A DNA stretch of 64,000 nucleotides from Polytrichum commune (Eukaryota > Streptophyta > Polytrichopsida > Polytrichales > Polytrichaceae): NCBI GenBank assembly GCA_950295325.1, contig OX485803.1:57489554-57553553 (forward strand), read 5' to 3'. Shown here piece after piece: positions 35,161 to 48,227 of the stretch; within the stretch, counting starts at the first letter, position 1, and every line of letters begins with the position of its first letter. Below the pieces are notes generated by a model, which ran no database searches, was not told the DNA's origin, and saw only the letters and a list, made by a program, of their open reading frames with translations. Both the position numbers and the translations under genes were made by a program.

Positions 35161-38059
35161 ATCAAAATCCAAATATCAAACTCTCATAAATTGCAAATTC
35201 AAACTCCTCATCTCGAGCTTTATTGTAAAAGGGGTTGGAAACAATATTGAAACTAGCGTGACATTCATTTTGGAACCATTCTACCTATAATGAAAGAAAG
35301 AGAGAGTCAACTACTAGTGGATCCATGCACGACGAGCTAAAAAGGAGCTATTTGAAATTCTAACACGATATTAGTCCCCACTTTAATTTTCAAGTGTTGT
35401 GAAGTTGCAATGAAGTGCACCTTGATTTTGAACATTTAGGCTATGTGTGGGATGATGGTTGAAGTGTGGCCATGGCGCATCAAAATATGAAACTCCCGTG
35501 CTTATGGATCAATATGCCACATTTCATGTGGATGACAATTCATACCTTGACCTTCGAATGTTGTAGTTGTGATAAGAGCTCATTATGGTAGGAAAGGTGC
35601 ATGGACAAAGTCATTTCTCCAAATGAACGTTTCCATCATCCATGTGATATTCACTTTGTTTGATTACATCTTTGTTTTGTCACAAAATAAAATGCATAAT
35701 AACTACTGCACAAACAAGTGTAAACAAAAGTCATATAAATGTCACAATACAAAGGTTAAACACAATGTCAATATGAAGCTTAGAATTGATGTTGTTCACA
35801 CGTAGTGCAAGCGATATAGTAGAGACACTCAAAACTATTACAAACCTTATTCCATCTTTTGTAAATGAACCCATTTTCAATATACGTAGGTGCTAAATCT
35901 CTTACTTGCGAATTGTAACAACACAATGACTTGTGATTGTCCACTCGCATGTTGTAGAACCTCAAGGGTTATGGATTCAGAGACAACCTATGTGACTATG
36001 CTAAGTCCTTGTGCCTCTTAACATAACATTTCTCAATGTGATGGACATCTTTTGATGTTATCCATAACAAGTGTATTTGAAACATGGTCATACCCATACC
36101 TTGGCCATACGCAAAATAATGAACTTGCCTTGTTGGCATGCCTCCTAACATATATTCCCTCGGCAGGGGTCTTCTTGTTGGCTATCCAACAAGTGTAGGT
36201 TTTAATTAACGACTTCCCCACATACATCAACCAAGAAAATGTGGGTATTGTTGTTGCAGCTAACCCCAACTCACATTGAGTCATCGTTCGGTTTCGAACA
36301 TGGACTGTATATTAATATAACTTGTAGAGCTCATGGTCCCACATAACAAAACCATGCTCCTTAACAATGTTATGAGCTTCGTAAATGTTCATCGTGGGTC
36401 CAATAATTATACCTTTTTTGGTGGATTTGAATTCCTCTTATAAATTTCTTTCACATACGATTGATTCCATGTTGATTCAAAACATGCCTAAGGAATGGGA
36501 TCTTATTTGGTTTCATTTCTTAACACAAATTCTATATTTGACTGGAGTGTGGTTATATGTGGATCAAAGAACAAACACCATCAATAAATATTTTGAAGGG
36601 AATTGGATCTCAATCTAAAATTTATTAACTACTCCACACTAAATAGTGGACAAATTTCAAGAGTCTATGTATTTAGTTAAAGAATTAACATTCACGCACT
36701 TCCAATGACCATAACTAATCATGATAGGTCTGACATTTAATTCGATAGTTGTTTATGCTTCATCGTAGATTTGCGAATGCAACACAATTTTCATTGTATA
36801 AACCTAATAATCGGTAGGAATTGGAGAACATATAAAAAGAAACCAAATAACGCCCATATACCTACTATGTCCAAATTGCTTAACGTGCCGGAAATAGGTG
36901 CCTTCCGCATACATCAAAACTTGCCATGGTTGCAGGTGGCATTGGGTGATGGTGCACATGAAAACTCCTGAAGTGGTTGGTGCAGTCATCCGCCCTGAGG
37001 GTTTATTTACACAAAAGCCATTAGGCCATAGCTCTTGAGAATCCTTGAATTCTCATTGGTTGAGGATGTCACAGGCCCCCACTTTAGGTTTACATAAGGC
37101 ACTTTTGGACTACATCTCATAACATTTATAGCGGATAAGAAATCTACGTGGAATCCCACATGGCAAGCATGTTTGTTAGGATTGAAGGGGGGGGGGGTTT
37201 GGGACGACTCTTGAAGGTAGGTTAGGCAGAATGTGCAGCGGGCCTCGAGGGACAACTTGTGACAACATATTAAGAATACGTATTCTATTTAGATCGAACA
37301 CACAAAACAACTATTAGAGCTATTGTCTGATATTTAAGTTAAATTGGACTAAGTCCAAGTCCGTGATTACAAGATGTTGAATTCTATGACAGGATCATGC
37401 GATACGATTGTATGGTAAGATCTTCCGGTAGATCAAAGTCGATTATATTTTCACTATTTGTAATTTATTTATGTGGATTTAATATTGAAAACAAATACTT
37501 TAAATTTTCCATCCCATTTTAGTGACATATCATTCAAGTAACACAAAGGATTCACATATCTCCCATAAATTTTAGGTATATCAAAAATGTATCGATAGAT
37601 CTGCCTATAGGATTGAAACACCCATAAAGTCTAGATTTTGAGAGTATGTCCTTAAATACATCATTCTTGTAGAAGGTTGCTTTCTACATACCTATTGTGC
37701 AATATTTTCTTTACGTGTAGTAATGTGAATGTACATTTTTGTAAATTGTGTAGTTGATTTTATACCGTATGATAAACAAAGTTGATTTTTAATTCACACC
37801 CTATAAATCGATAGTGAATGCTAAAACTTTGTTGAATTAACATATGCATACAACGATAGAGAAAAAGAAGTTATGACCATTTTATTTCTTCTCTCCTCCA
37901 TGGTGCATTCTCATATTAAATTAAAAAATGCGGAGATCTTTTAATGATCTCATTTGAGTTTACACTAATAAGGGCTTATGACCCCCATGAAACATTGATG
38001 TATACTCCGTGGACTTTCTCTATGCTCTCGTCCAAATAGCAGGTAGCATGGTCATTTAA
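35161..38059. other. Intergenic; no gene seen
   Basis: It holds no recognisable coding sequence. 36535-36650 weakly matches the MFP2 intron 13 repeat family. 37000-37250 has weak resemblance to Tourist-like copies (a TCTACGTGGAATCCCACATG string) and a G11 run at 37187-37197. Confidence 0.45.
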
Positions 38060-38400
38060 GGGTTACTTCACACACGAGCAAAGGGTTGTGACCATGTAAT
38101 TGTGAGGGCCCTTGGTTTCCATCCGAAGGCCGTACCATGGACATGGTTTGTCAAAATTTGCGTCAAAGCCTATCTCTTACAAGTGTGCCTGACACATATT
38201 GGGGCAAACCATGAAACATTGTCTATATTCAACCATGTAGGAATCCATGTAGACTTTTTCATCCATCATAATCTTTATTGACCCTTAGACCTTGACCTTC
38301 TAGTGCGAAGTGAACGTTGACGGTCTCGACCGTTTTGACCAACGAGAGATCTTAGAACGCAATGGTCACATGCCTTCGGGCTTGTGTGTGAAGTGGCCCC
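38060..38400. mobile_element. Tourist-like element, copy C (short form)
   Basis: The left end GGGTTACTTCACACACGAG is preceded by TAA. The right end is TTGTGTGTGAAGTGGCCCC. About 341 bp. It shares TTGTGAGGGCCC, CATGTAGGAATCCATGTAGA and the right terminal block with the longer copies, so it appears internally deleted. Confidence 0.78.
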
Positions 38401-38441
38401 AATAGCCACAATCTAATGCCTTTAGTGTAAACATGCCCTAA

Positions 38442-38927
38442 GGGCCACTTCACACACGAGACTGAGAGCCCGTGACCATGACACTTCAAGCACTCTCGTT
38501 GGTGGAAAAAGACGGAGCCGGTCCAAGTTTACTTCGCACTACGCTCGAGAGACCAACGGAGTAGTTGAATGCAAGATGGATGTAAAGTCTACATGGATTC
38601 GTACATGGCATCGAATGGATCATGTTTCACGGTCACTTGGACCATTTTCAAAAACCGCCTCTTGGAAGTAGGCCTAACACAAAACCAGGACACCATGGCA
38701 CTCCGAACGCTCATAACCCTTGGTTTATTCTATATTATCGTGTGTGAGAACCCGCATGGATAAAAATTCATTGAAATGGCATTTAGTTGAGGGCCCGGCA
38801 CACATGACTTCACACTACACTTGAGGGTGCGTGACCACACTACGTGATTGTGGAGGTGTGTTGGGACGGCCTTTGGGCTCTCACAAATTTCACGGTCATG
38901 GCTCTTGGCTCGTGTGTGAAGTGGCCC
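38442..38927. mobile_element. Tourist-like element, copy D
   Basis: The left end GGGCCACTTCACACACGAGA is preceded by TAA, and the right end is CTCGTGTGTGAAGTGGCCCC. Its interior is the reverse complement of copies B and E. It lies only about 40 bp from copy C. Confidence 0.85.
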
Positions 38928-39985
38928 CTACATAAGGTTTGATGGGAGGATTGTACGGTGGTACATTGTACATGCCATTTTCCCCCCCTTGAAATAGTAT
39001 CATAATCAAGAAAAAGATAGGGTGATTCGGATGTAAGCCTATGGGGGAGTACCACGTGGCACGGAGAAAGGCTTCATCATTATTATTGGTTTTATTATTA
39101 GGGCATTTGAAAATGTCAGAAGGGGAATCTGAGGCCAACGGTTCCCAAGCCTCAACGTTCCCCTCCCTTACATTCTCCACGTTCCCTACACACCCCACAA
39201 ATGCTGGGAACTGGAATCTGGTCTTTGGGGCTAAATTAAAAGAGCTAATAAAGAAGGACAAATCTCAACACTTATGATGCAAAGCAACGTTGGCCCAGCA
39301 TGCATGGACGACTTCAATTCAACTCGTTTCTCGGGTACAAGATGACACTATTTTATGATTATTTAAAAAATTTAAAAAAAATAAAATAAAATAAATGTTC
39401 TTGCATGAAATAGTGGGGAACTCCATAGCTCGATTCAAATTGCCCCTCAATGAACGGGAAGTTTTTGGGCATATGTATGTAGTCGGTCAAGATCCCAGTG
39501 ATTCTAAATCGAGCCGGTTACATGTTGACATCTTCTTCCGGTTTTGTGTTATGGTTTGTCTGTAGGACAGAGACTATGCATTGACTTCTATGTTTCAGGA
39601 GCAAATTTCCTAACCACTTTGTGTTCACACTTGGACATTACTTGTTCATGCTATTTTTTGGTTCAATTTATTTAACGTGGATGGTGAAAGCTTGCATGCC
39701 TTGGACAACTGACCAATTGATTCAATTATAAGTTGACTAGTCGCCTTTCGTAATTGTAGTTGTTCGCGATTTGACGTGCCAAAAAGAGTGGTTAGTTATA
39801 GTTGTTCTAAAATCTAGTTAACTATAGTTGTTCCCTGTAATGTATTGGAAAAAATCCTAATTGACTATAATTGGTTATAGGTATAGTAAATAGCCATGGA
39901 ATGGCATGAGCAAAGTGTACACCTATAATTATAGTCTTTCATGAGAAATGATAGAGCCTCACGGCTCTACCATTTTCTTGATTCA
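38928..39985. other. Intergenic; no gene seen
   Basis: There is a moderately long open frame on each strand near 38900-39277, but they overlap each other, lack any known motif and one runs into copy D. I treat them as chance frames. Confidence 0.5.
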
Positions 39986-40249
39986 TTTGAGGTTATTTTG
40001 TAGATTCCTCTAAAATGATCGGTTCTTTTGTTGAAGTCTCCAACTTCAACCGGTTAATTATCAAACTCAACCGATCCATTTGTAACTAACCGCCGGTTGT
40101 CCCCGAGCCCTAACCCACAACAATGAACGGGAAGGGCCGACTGCTAGTTACAAATGAACTGGTTGAGTCTGCAAAGTTAATAGATTAAACTTCAAAACTT
40201 CGGGAAGATTACTGATCGTTTTAGAGGGATTGATGGAATATACCTCAAA
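39986..40249. mobile_element. Foldback element with ~35-bp imperfect arms
   Basis: TTGAGGTTATTTTGTAGATT...CCTCTAAAATGATC at the left pairs with the complement of GATCGTTTTAGAGGGATTGA...ATACCTCAA at the right. Related halves occur near 12330-12390 and 13150-13255. About 264 bp, non-coding. Confidence 0.7.
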
Positions 40250-40589
40250 TTAATTATAAAAAAACCCACAAGATGTTCATAACATTATCCAGTTGTTATA
40301 AACCATTATGGTTCAATAACATTCATTGAAAGTGCTTCACCGAGTTTATCGGACTGAATATCATATAGCAATGTTGGTAAGAGAATAACCATGATATAGT
40401 TCCCAAGTAGTATTTGACTTGTGTCCAGTTCCACCTACCTTCATACTCAAGTATGTTATGTCAACATGTAGTTGGTTGGACATGGAAACACTAGGGTCTC
40501 AACCAATTATGTCAAAAATCTCCTCAAACACTAACCCACAGTGGCTAAAGGTAGACATGGGTAATGTGGACACTTTTAACTCCACAACT

Positions 40590-40830
40590 CAATTATGGCC
40601 ACTGGATTTGACTTGGAACTTTTGCATTCAATTACTAGTTATCACAAATCACAAAGAGTGCCATTTCAAGTTCTAAAATCGTGGTTGAGATGTAAGAGCT
40701 ACAAAGGGTCAAAGTGAAGTTGTTCTTTTTCCTTAAATCGTCATATATATCCTCCTTATTCATGTTCAATGTTGAATCTAGAATGGAGTCTATATTTTGA
40801 AATGTCCAATCACATCAAAACACATGGCAT
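40590..40830 (+). repeat. Dispersed repeat related to MFP2 intron 17
   Basis: CACAAATCACAAAGAGTGCCATTTCAAGT and GAATGGAGTCTATA strings, in shorter form, parallel 10690-10930. Confidence 0.5.
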
Positions 40831-40898
40831 TTTGGGGTGTCCATTTCTAACTACAAGGAAGCCATAGATGACTCGCATATAGTTGGTTGATTTAAGGC

Positions 40899-40916
40899 GG
40901 GGGGGGGGGGGGGGGG
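40899..40916. repeat. G18 homopolymer
   Basis: An uninterrupted run of 18 G on the + strand. It is one of several long G or C runs in the gene-poor region. Confidence 0.95.
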
Positions 40917-42946
40917 AGACCAAAGTAGTCATGTATGTGTTGGGTAAGGAGAGGAGTAGGTGTTTTGTGGATCCATTAGTTTTGTAGAAACACCTACTTA
41001 GAACATGCACTTTGAGCACTTGAGACTCTTAACCCCTAAATACACGTGCCCAAAACACCAAGTATGCTTCGATGATAGTTGGCATGATGATTTTTTTAAC
41101 ACACTATTTAAGACCCTCAACGTTGTTCGCAACTTAATGAAAGTAGAGGTGAGTAACCCAATAAAAACTATCTTATTATGTACTCAACTTCACGAGGAGT
41201 AAATTGATGTTATCGAAATCTTGGGAATGGGCGAAGCTTGACAATTACAACAAAATCATGCTTTCATTTTTTTATTTTTTTAAAAATACTAAAGACTATG
41301 CATAAGAAATGGTGTTGGACACTTGCAACCCTATCTGATACCAAAAGAAGCAAAATGGGAGCAAAATTGACATGTATGTAAATGTAAACAAAAACAACAT
41401 TAAGATGGCATTAAAGCATCCATTGTGGATGAAGAAAAAGACTTTGGTAACTAAATATGTCCCTTGCATGGTTATGATCAATTCATCCAAATCGGGTATT
41501 GTTGGATGTATATGATTTCACTAATTCCCTTTGGCGCCAAAAGTTACAAATCTACAACTACAAATGCTTACACTTCTTTTTTCCACCGAGTTTCTTTATT
41601 TTTAACAATCTTTAAGGGAAGTGTTTTCTAGTAGGAGGTTTAAATGCTCGAACTAGTTCTCGCCAATGACAAGACTTTCATCTTCGTGTCAATGGCATTG
41701 ACATGCTAGAGGTTCCTAGACTACAATGATTGAGAGAGTTTGGTGACATTGGCCATTACAATGCTTTCGATCAATTCTCAATAGAGAGTTTGTCCATTTT
41801 TGGCTTTGTGATTCTTAATGTGGCAAATAAGCTATGTCAAAGTTTTACTTGCTTTTGTAGTACATGTGGGGCTAGTGTAGTAGATTATCTCATAGGTGAT
41901 CCCAACTTCCTTTGCAATTCTATCTCCAATCTCCTAATAAGTGATTGTAGTAAATTTTTCTCCGATTTCCTAGTCAAATAAGAGATTCAGTGTAAATGGG
42001 ACTTACGTGAATCATAACAATGAATTCAAACCAATATGAATAGGCTATAGTCTAGAGAAATTAGAAAGTCGGGGTAGGTAGGACCGTAGCTTGATAGGAA
42101 TGAACACGTTGTTTGATATCTACATGTGGTCTGGACAAGCTATAAAAGGCAAAGCATTTAGAAGCTAGGGTGGTGTGATTTTTAGTTTTGATGCACACGG
42201 GAACTCTACCAAATTTTATAATTTTTAAAATAACATCTTATGTCCATTATCATTTTTGAATTGCAACAATTGTGAGAGTTCGTGATTTGTTAGTCAATTA
42301 CATGTGGAAGTTTGGTGATAAAAGTGGAATCCAAGGGGGGTTGAACTTGATAGTCCATAAACTCAAATTGAGTTTTTGGAATTTACAAATGCAATGCAAT
42401 TGTATGAATTACATGGAGTAATTCCCTTGTTGTGTGTCCGACATAGAAGTGTTAATATCTCAACCTAAGTAAATCTTGGTTGAATGTGCCAAGGGGTCGA
42501 GGCAATAGTCTAATAAGGAATAACTACAATTAGAATTATTTTTTGAAAGAGAAGAAGATGAAAAAAAAAAAAAAAAACCTCGAGGAATTTGGGCCAAAGC
42601 AAATTAATATTAGGCCTTGATTTGTTATAACCTCGGTGCTAATGAGGGTTTTGTAATTTTTTGACTTCCAAGTTTATTACATGCCTTTTTGGTGGTTTCG
42701 CTTTGAAAATGAAAACCCATTCAATTGCTTATTTACTCAATGGAAGTGAACCTATATATTGAATTTTGGACCTTGAAGGTAAAGTGCACTCAATATGGGA
42801 TTTATGGATAAGTGGCTTTCAAGAATGCAAGGGCAATGGTTCTTTTGAAGTCAGGCGGGCATGCGACAATTTTTGGTCGGGTCTAGAAAATCTATATTTT
42901 TTGGACAGGTGGCTACCCCTGCCTAAATCTACTTCCCCAAAAAGTT
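40917..42946. other. Intergenic; no gene seen
   Basis: Frames are short and unrecognised. A run of 18 A lies near 42560. Confidence 0.5.
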
Positions 42947-42989
42947 GGGGGGGGGAGGGGGAGTTTAATGTCCCCCCCCCCCCCCCCCC
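42947..42989. repeat. G-run / C-run hairpin
   Basis: A G-rich block (G9-A-G5) at 42947-42961 is followed about 10 bp later by C18 (42972-42989). The two can pair as a very stable G-C hairpin. It sits immediately left of a family F element. Confidence 0.9.
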
Positions 42990-43011
42990 TTTTCTTATGG
43001 GGGAGAAGAAA

Positions 43012-43245
43012 TTATCGCAAACAAACACACTTCTCATCCATTTAATATCAAAACTTCGACCTCTGTAAAGTTGTTGCCGTTTCGTCTCAAACGACTTGAA
43101 CCAAACTAATGAGAGGTCTTTAAAGCTAAATTTTGGTGTTAGAATCAACTTCAAATAAAAACATACTTGTTACATTACGATAATTCAAGGCCTTTTTAAT
43201 GTTGGAGAAATGCGAGGTACACTTGTATGCGATACTAATTCCCTC
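43012..43245. mobile_element. Short foldback element (family F), copy 3
   Basis: ATCGCAAACAAACACACTTC at the left pairs imperfectly with the complement of GAGGTACACTTGTATGCGAT at the right. The core AAACTTCGACCTC ... CGTCTCAAACGACTTGAAC ... TTTAAAGCTAAATT matches copies 1 and 2. Confidence 0.65.
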
Positions 43246-46200
43246 TCTCTCTGTTCACGTGTGAACGCAACATGAGAAATTTACTCGTTGAGTACCACCT
43301 AAACAATGTTAATAACTATTTCAAAGGCTTGAGAGACCTTGAACCGACCTTTTGGCAATCGAGCCGTTGTGACTCATGCTCCTTTACACTTGGCCTGTCA
43401 ACGGCTGGTGAGCTAAGTAGCTAGTTTAAAAAGGCTTTATGGACCTCCATGGCTATGGCTCCCTAGCTACTCGTATTCCATGGAGTGCAAGAGCAAACGG
43501 GCACTTGAATCCGACCTCTCAAGTACCTTCTCCTAAGCACTAATAGGAACCGCGCTTCGTATCAAGGTGTGTGGGTCTTTAACGGGGTTTTCTTTTTCTT
43601 TTTCCCCCTTTGTTTTCATCAATTGTGTATTGTGGGAAGAGACCTGGAGGTGGTCTTTGAAAATGGGTCAAAGTTTGTTAGTCAATAAGAACTGGTCACA
43701 TATGGTATTAGTAATTCGCTTTTCAAGTGGAGTCTAGTTGCAAGTGATTGTTGATGGACGTGATCTTAAAATGAGCCAAAGTTTGGTCTTGGTTAGACAA
43801 CCAACCAGAACCGGCCATGTGTGTAAGACAAGATTAGGGCATAGTGCTCTCGTGACTAGGCGTTTTCAGTTTTATTTTTCATAGTTCTCGTAGGATATGA
43901 AACACGCGGGTAGTATGAAATGGTTGTAGTTGTTTTTCTCATCAATTTTGATGCTCATAGATTATCTTATTCTTCATCAAATGGGTCTCATGTAGCCCCC
44001 AACCCCAAAACTAAAATAAAAATATTAAACTTAGAGTGGTTGTCGTATTTCGAGCACGCAATTCAATCTCTTCGAAACATATGTCTTTTGGTGTTCGTTC
44101 TTGGAGTCACATGAAACACATACTGATCAAATAATACATGTGTTCGATTAAGATATGTAGCCGATCTTGGCATGTCTACCTTCAATGCACTTGAAGAAGC
44201 TTGATTATGTATTAGGGCCAGGCTTTATTGGATCATGGCCCTATTGTGGGCACATGCAACTCTATAGACAATTTGGGTCATTGGAACGGATTGGAATTGT
44301 CACATATGATTAGTAATTGTAAAGTTCTCACATTGTCTTTCAAAGTTTGGTTGAAATTAGAGTTGAGATGCAAAAAGTAATAGGAGGTGAGAGTCAAGAT
44401 TCTCTTTCATTTAAGTGATCGCATAGGTCTTCCAAACTATGTTAAGTACCCTACTTTCAAGGGCATGCATATCGAACATTTGCCCATTTTTCCAAACAAG
44501 TAGAAACCAAAGTGCCTAAATCTTGAACACATTGATGCATCCGAAATTTAAGTAAATAGCTACATTTTGTTGAATGTGGCTTGCCAAAGGCAACCTCACC
44601 TTGTGTGAGGATCTACATTGATGAAATGGCTAAGCCTTTCTAAAGATGCTTGGCACAAAGCAAATTGAGGTGATCATGTTGCGATTTGGCCTTCATTTGG
44701 CCTTCATTTGGCCATGTTGTATTGTGACATGAGTTGGTTGTTTCTTTTTCTAGAGAAGCCCGGTTTTGAGCAAACCCTAGTTTGCCCATGTTAGTGGTTG
44801 ACATTGATTTGGTCATCTTGTGGGTTTACACTCTAACCCTCTAATATCACGCACTTGGCAACTAAAGTGCACGGGATATTAAGGAGGCATGTGGTGTAAA
44901 CATGGTGGCATGATAACAAAGAATTAGTGTAGTGTGTGACATTATGAATTAATACCAAATCAACATTGCAGTAATGACAATAATTACAATGATGACAATG
45001 TGATGCACGCGAGTGTGTGGTTTTAATTTTGTGGGGGATTACTTTAATGTTGAAACCCGTGATATATGAAAGGGAAATATGACAACAAGGAGGGAGATTT
45101 AAATTGAGCACATATGTTCCCTAGGGTTTCGGGATATAAGAGAGGGAGAGACATCATGGAGGGTGATATTTTGGAGGTTAGTGTGCATTTGAGGTTTGGC
45201 ATGTGTGTGATTTGGCAACTAGTTAAGTAGGTCTTATATCATAGAGTTTTGAAATATAAAAAACAAGTACATGGAAGTTCAGAAGAGGAGAACAACTGTG
45301 TAATCCCACAATGAATCTATGTGTGGGTGCTAGAAAAGCAAGAAATTGCCACTTATGTGTTGGACCTCCTTGGCGCACACTTATATTAATCACGTGGCTT
45401 AGTAATGCCGAACCTGCCCTTGAAGTACATTATTGTATTGAGCGCATAGTTCAATCTCATTGCAACAAGATGTATTTTTGGGTGTCCGTTCATAATAAAA
45501 AGCATTGCAATAAGGTAGCTCAACTTAACACCAATTTTGTACCTATGACCACCTAAATGAACGGGATGCCTTTACTTTTGAAATCAAATCTAGGACATCC
45601 AAAGATGTTTCATTTATGAGAGTTGTAATGAATGAGAGATCCTTGGGGGACTTAGATTTGCGTTCTAAAAGGAAGCCCTCCCATTCAATTGGGTGTCATA
45701 GGTTCAATGTTTGTGTTGGGTTCAACAACCTTATAATTTACTACTTACATGGATGTGTGATTGAGAAGAGTGACCACATAAACCCCACATACGTTAATGT
45801 GGCAAGGGAAGCTTGCTTCACCGACATGAGCGTTTGAAGGAAGTGGATTTGTAACAAGAATTGCTCACAAGGGGTCTCAAAGTGAGTTTATTTTATTTTA
45901 TTTTTAAAAAGTACATACATTTTAATGGGGGCACTACACCATTTTGTCTAACTAGTGGGGGTTAGTAGTCAAAGTTATGTGTTGCTATAACTTTTTTTTT
46001 TCTATCAACATTATCAATTTTTTACCATCTAAGTTATATCATATTCTTCGGTGTGCATACTAACTACTTACTTTATTTGGGTAAAATAACACTCTTAGTA
46101 AAAAGTTATAGCAACATGTAACTTCAAATGGTAACCCACACTAATTAGATGAAAAATTGCAGAATCGAAGAAAAACATATCTCCATTTGGTTGTCTGCTC

Positions 46201-47194
46201 ATTTAACCATGTGAACCATGAGAGGAAATGCTACTTAAATGTGAACTTCAACCGACATATGGATAGTTGCATTTAGCAAGTAGCAAACTAACTCCCAAAT
46301 AAGCTAGTCACAATGACACTTAGATGCTCGAGGATGGAAGGTGGTTGTGTGCATACACATAAAAAAACAACCTTTTTTATAATGATTTATTCTTTCCACT
46401 ATATATTTTATGCTATTTATCATTACTCATAATGGACACCTAAACCCTATTTATGCACAAATTTAATATGAGTTTTGTATTTCATTTCTATATTCATGGA
46501 TAGACATCTTGGATTTGAACCAACCCTTTAATTGAAAGGTTGAAATTTAGGAACCCTTCAAAAATGAAACTCAAAAGAGGGCTTTCAATCTTGAACATTG
46601 GTGCAATGTTAATCGAGGGGTTCATGACCTGTCTTGTAGCATCAAGTGTCACATGTCACCCTCTCTAGTTGCCACCTATAATTGCAAGACAATAAGTGCG
46701 GGTCAATGATGAATAGTGTGGGCCACACTAAACCAAATGTCTTGTGTCATGGCTACGAACACTATAAACAATGCAATGAACTATAAAGTATGGGAATAAA
46801 TTGGGGTCAAAATCCCTTGATCGTTTTTGTTTAAGTGGGACCGACAGAGTCTCAGAGTTCTTCTTTGAGTTTCAAGTGCTGACATGTTTGATCTCTACAT
46901 GACTAAGAATCTCATTATTCTCTTTACCACATATGTACACGTGCATGTCTTTGCTCCTCTCACTAGATAGTAGATACATACCCCTCCAAAAACTCATACT
47001 CAAGGAAAGAACTCAAATTTTTCTCAAATTTTTCTTACCTTTGAATGGAGCAAAACAACTTACCTTCCTTTTTCTTTTCTTTTTAAGATCACCAACACAT
47101 GTGTTGGAAGTGGCACTTAATATGGGAGGTTCCTTCCAAAAAGTTGAGTTGGTCCACACTTTTATTTGCGCATGATACAACACAACAATAATCC
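43246..47194. other. Intergenic; no gene seen
   Basis: There is no convincing open frame. 44270-44450 weakly matches the MFP2 intron 17 repeat family, and 46627-46740 matches the 22190-22560 repeat. Confidence 0.5.
46627..46740 (+). repeat. Third copy of the 22190-22560 repeat core
   Basis: GACCTGTCTTGTAGCATCAAG, GTCACATGTCACCCTCTCTA and GGTCAATGATGAATAGTGTG parallel the two copies near 22.2-22.5 kb. Confidence 0.55.
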
Positions 47195-47500
47195 AGACAC
47201 TTGTATGTGAGTGGCATGTGGTTAGGTATGAATCTAAGAACAGACACCTAAAAGACATTTGTTTAAAATAGATTGAACTACATGCTCAAAACATGTTGAC
47301 TATTCTAGGCTCAATGGTCAACATGATCGACGGGACCTAGAAGCCAACTTAATGAGAAGATAGTCTTCACTTTAGTAATGAGCAAGGCATTCATATGAGC
47401 TTCTAAAAGTGGGGCTAATGACTATGGGCACGATTGGATTTCCTAATCATCTTGCACTAATTGTGTGTTTCATATCCTAAGAGAAGTGTGTGCATAGAGA
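47195..47500 (+). repeat. Dispersed repeat shared with MFP2 intron 13
   Basis: GGCATGTGGTTAGGTATGAA, GCTCAATGGTCAACATGAT and TCCTAATCATCTTGCACTAA lie in the same order and spacing as in 8960-9260. Confidence 0.6.
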
Positions 47501-47930
47501 AAAACAATCCATCTAAGGCACGCCTAAGTTACCTTAACTCTTAATGCAATGTTAAAATAATGAATCAACTTTCGCATTGGTTGCGGGTATAGGGCCTCAT
47601 ATGGGTACTAGGCTTTGACATCCAATGGCATGATTGCAAGGCACTAGACTCCACAAGAACATGGATCCCCCATTGGTAGCCTTGTTACTTATCATCCTCG
47701 TAAAGACCGAATCCAAATGTACGTGTGCAAGTGAACGTACCCTTATGTTTAAGAATCGAACTCCGGGTAATGAGGAGTGCATTATGTGTATGGGTGGGGC
47801 ATTACGAATGCTAGCAATCCATTGTGTTATCTTGTAATGTCCTCCCAATCACCAAGCATATACAATTGTAGATTCGAACGGCCAAGCAAATTGGAGACAT
47901 CAAAATGTGAATTTATTCTTTACGTCCGAT

Positions 47931-48038
47931 AATGCATGAGGGGGGGGGGGTGCATTATGGGGAATGTGGGCACTATAGCTTGGCTACACCTCACACAATG
48001 CCCTTATTCCTCATAATGCACCCCCTCCCTCATGCATC
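47931..48038. repeat. Short foldback with G11 / C-rich arms
   Basis: AATGCATGAG-G11-TGCATTATGGGGA at the left is mirrored by TCCTCATAATGCACCCCC..CATGCAT at the right, with a loop of about 45 bp. Confidence 0.75.
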
Positions 48039-48089
48039 TCCTATCATCGTCATCATGATCATGAGAGTGTGTGTGTGTGTGAGAGAGAG

Positions 48090-48210
48090 AGTTATTATAT
48101 ACAAACATACTTCTTGTCCATCCAAACATAACAGTCATGAAATAGTATGTATTCTAGAGGTTGATATTTTCAGTTGATTTGACACATGCGTTAGTTTTAA
48201 AAGACCCCGA
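48090..48210. mobile_element. Partial family F foldback element, copy 4 (inverted)
   Basis: A (GT)n(GA)n tract at 48066-48090 leads into TTATTATATACAAACATACTTCTTGTCCATCC, read in short blocks like copies 2 and 3. The order of the core is rearranged, so this copy is truncated. Confidence 0.4.
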
Positions 48211-48227
48211 ATTAGTGTAGTACAATT

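Noticed and set aside
38896-39277. Overlapping open frames of 121 and 78 residues near copy D
   Set aside because: They are antiparallel to each other, low in coding character, partly inside a transposon end and match no known domain.
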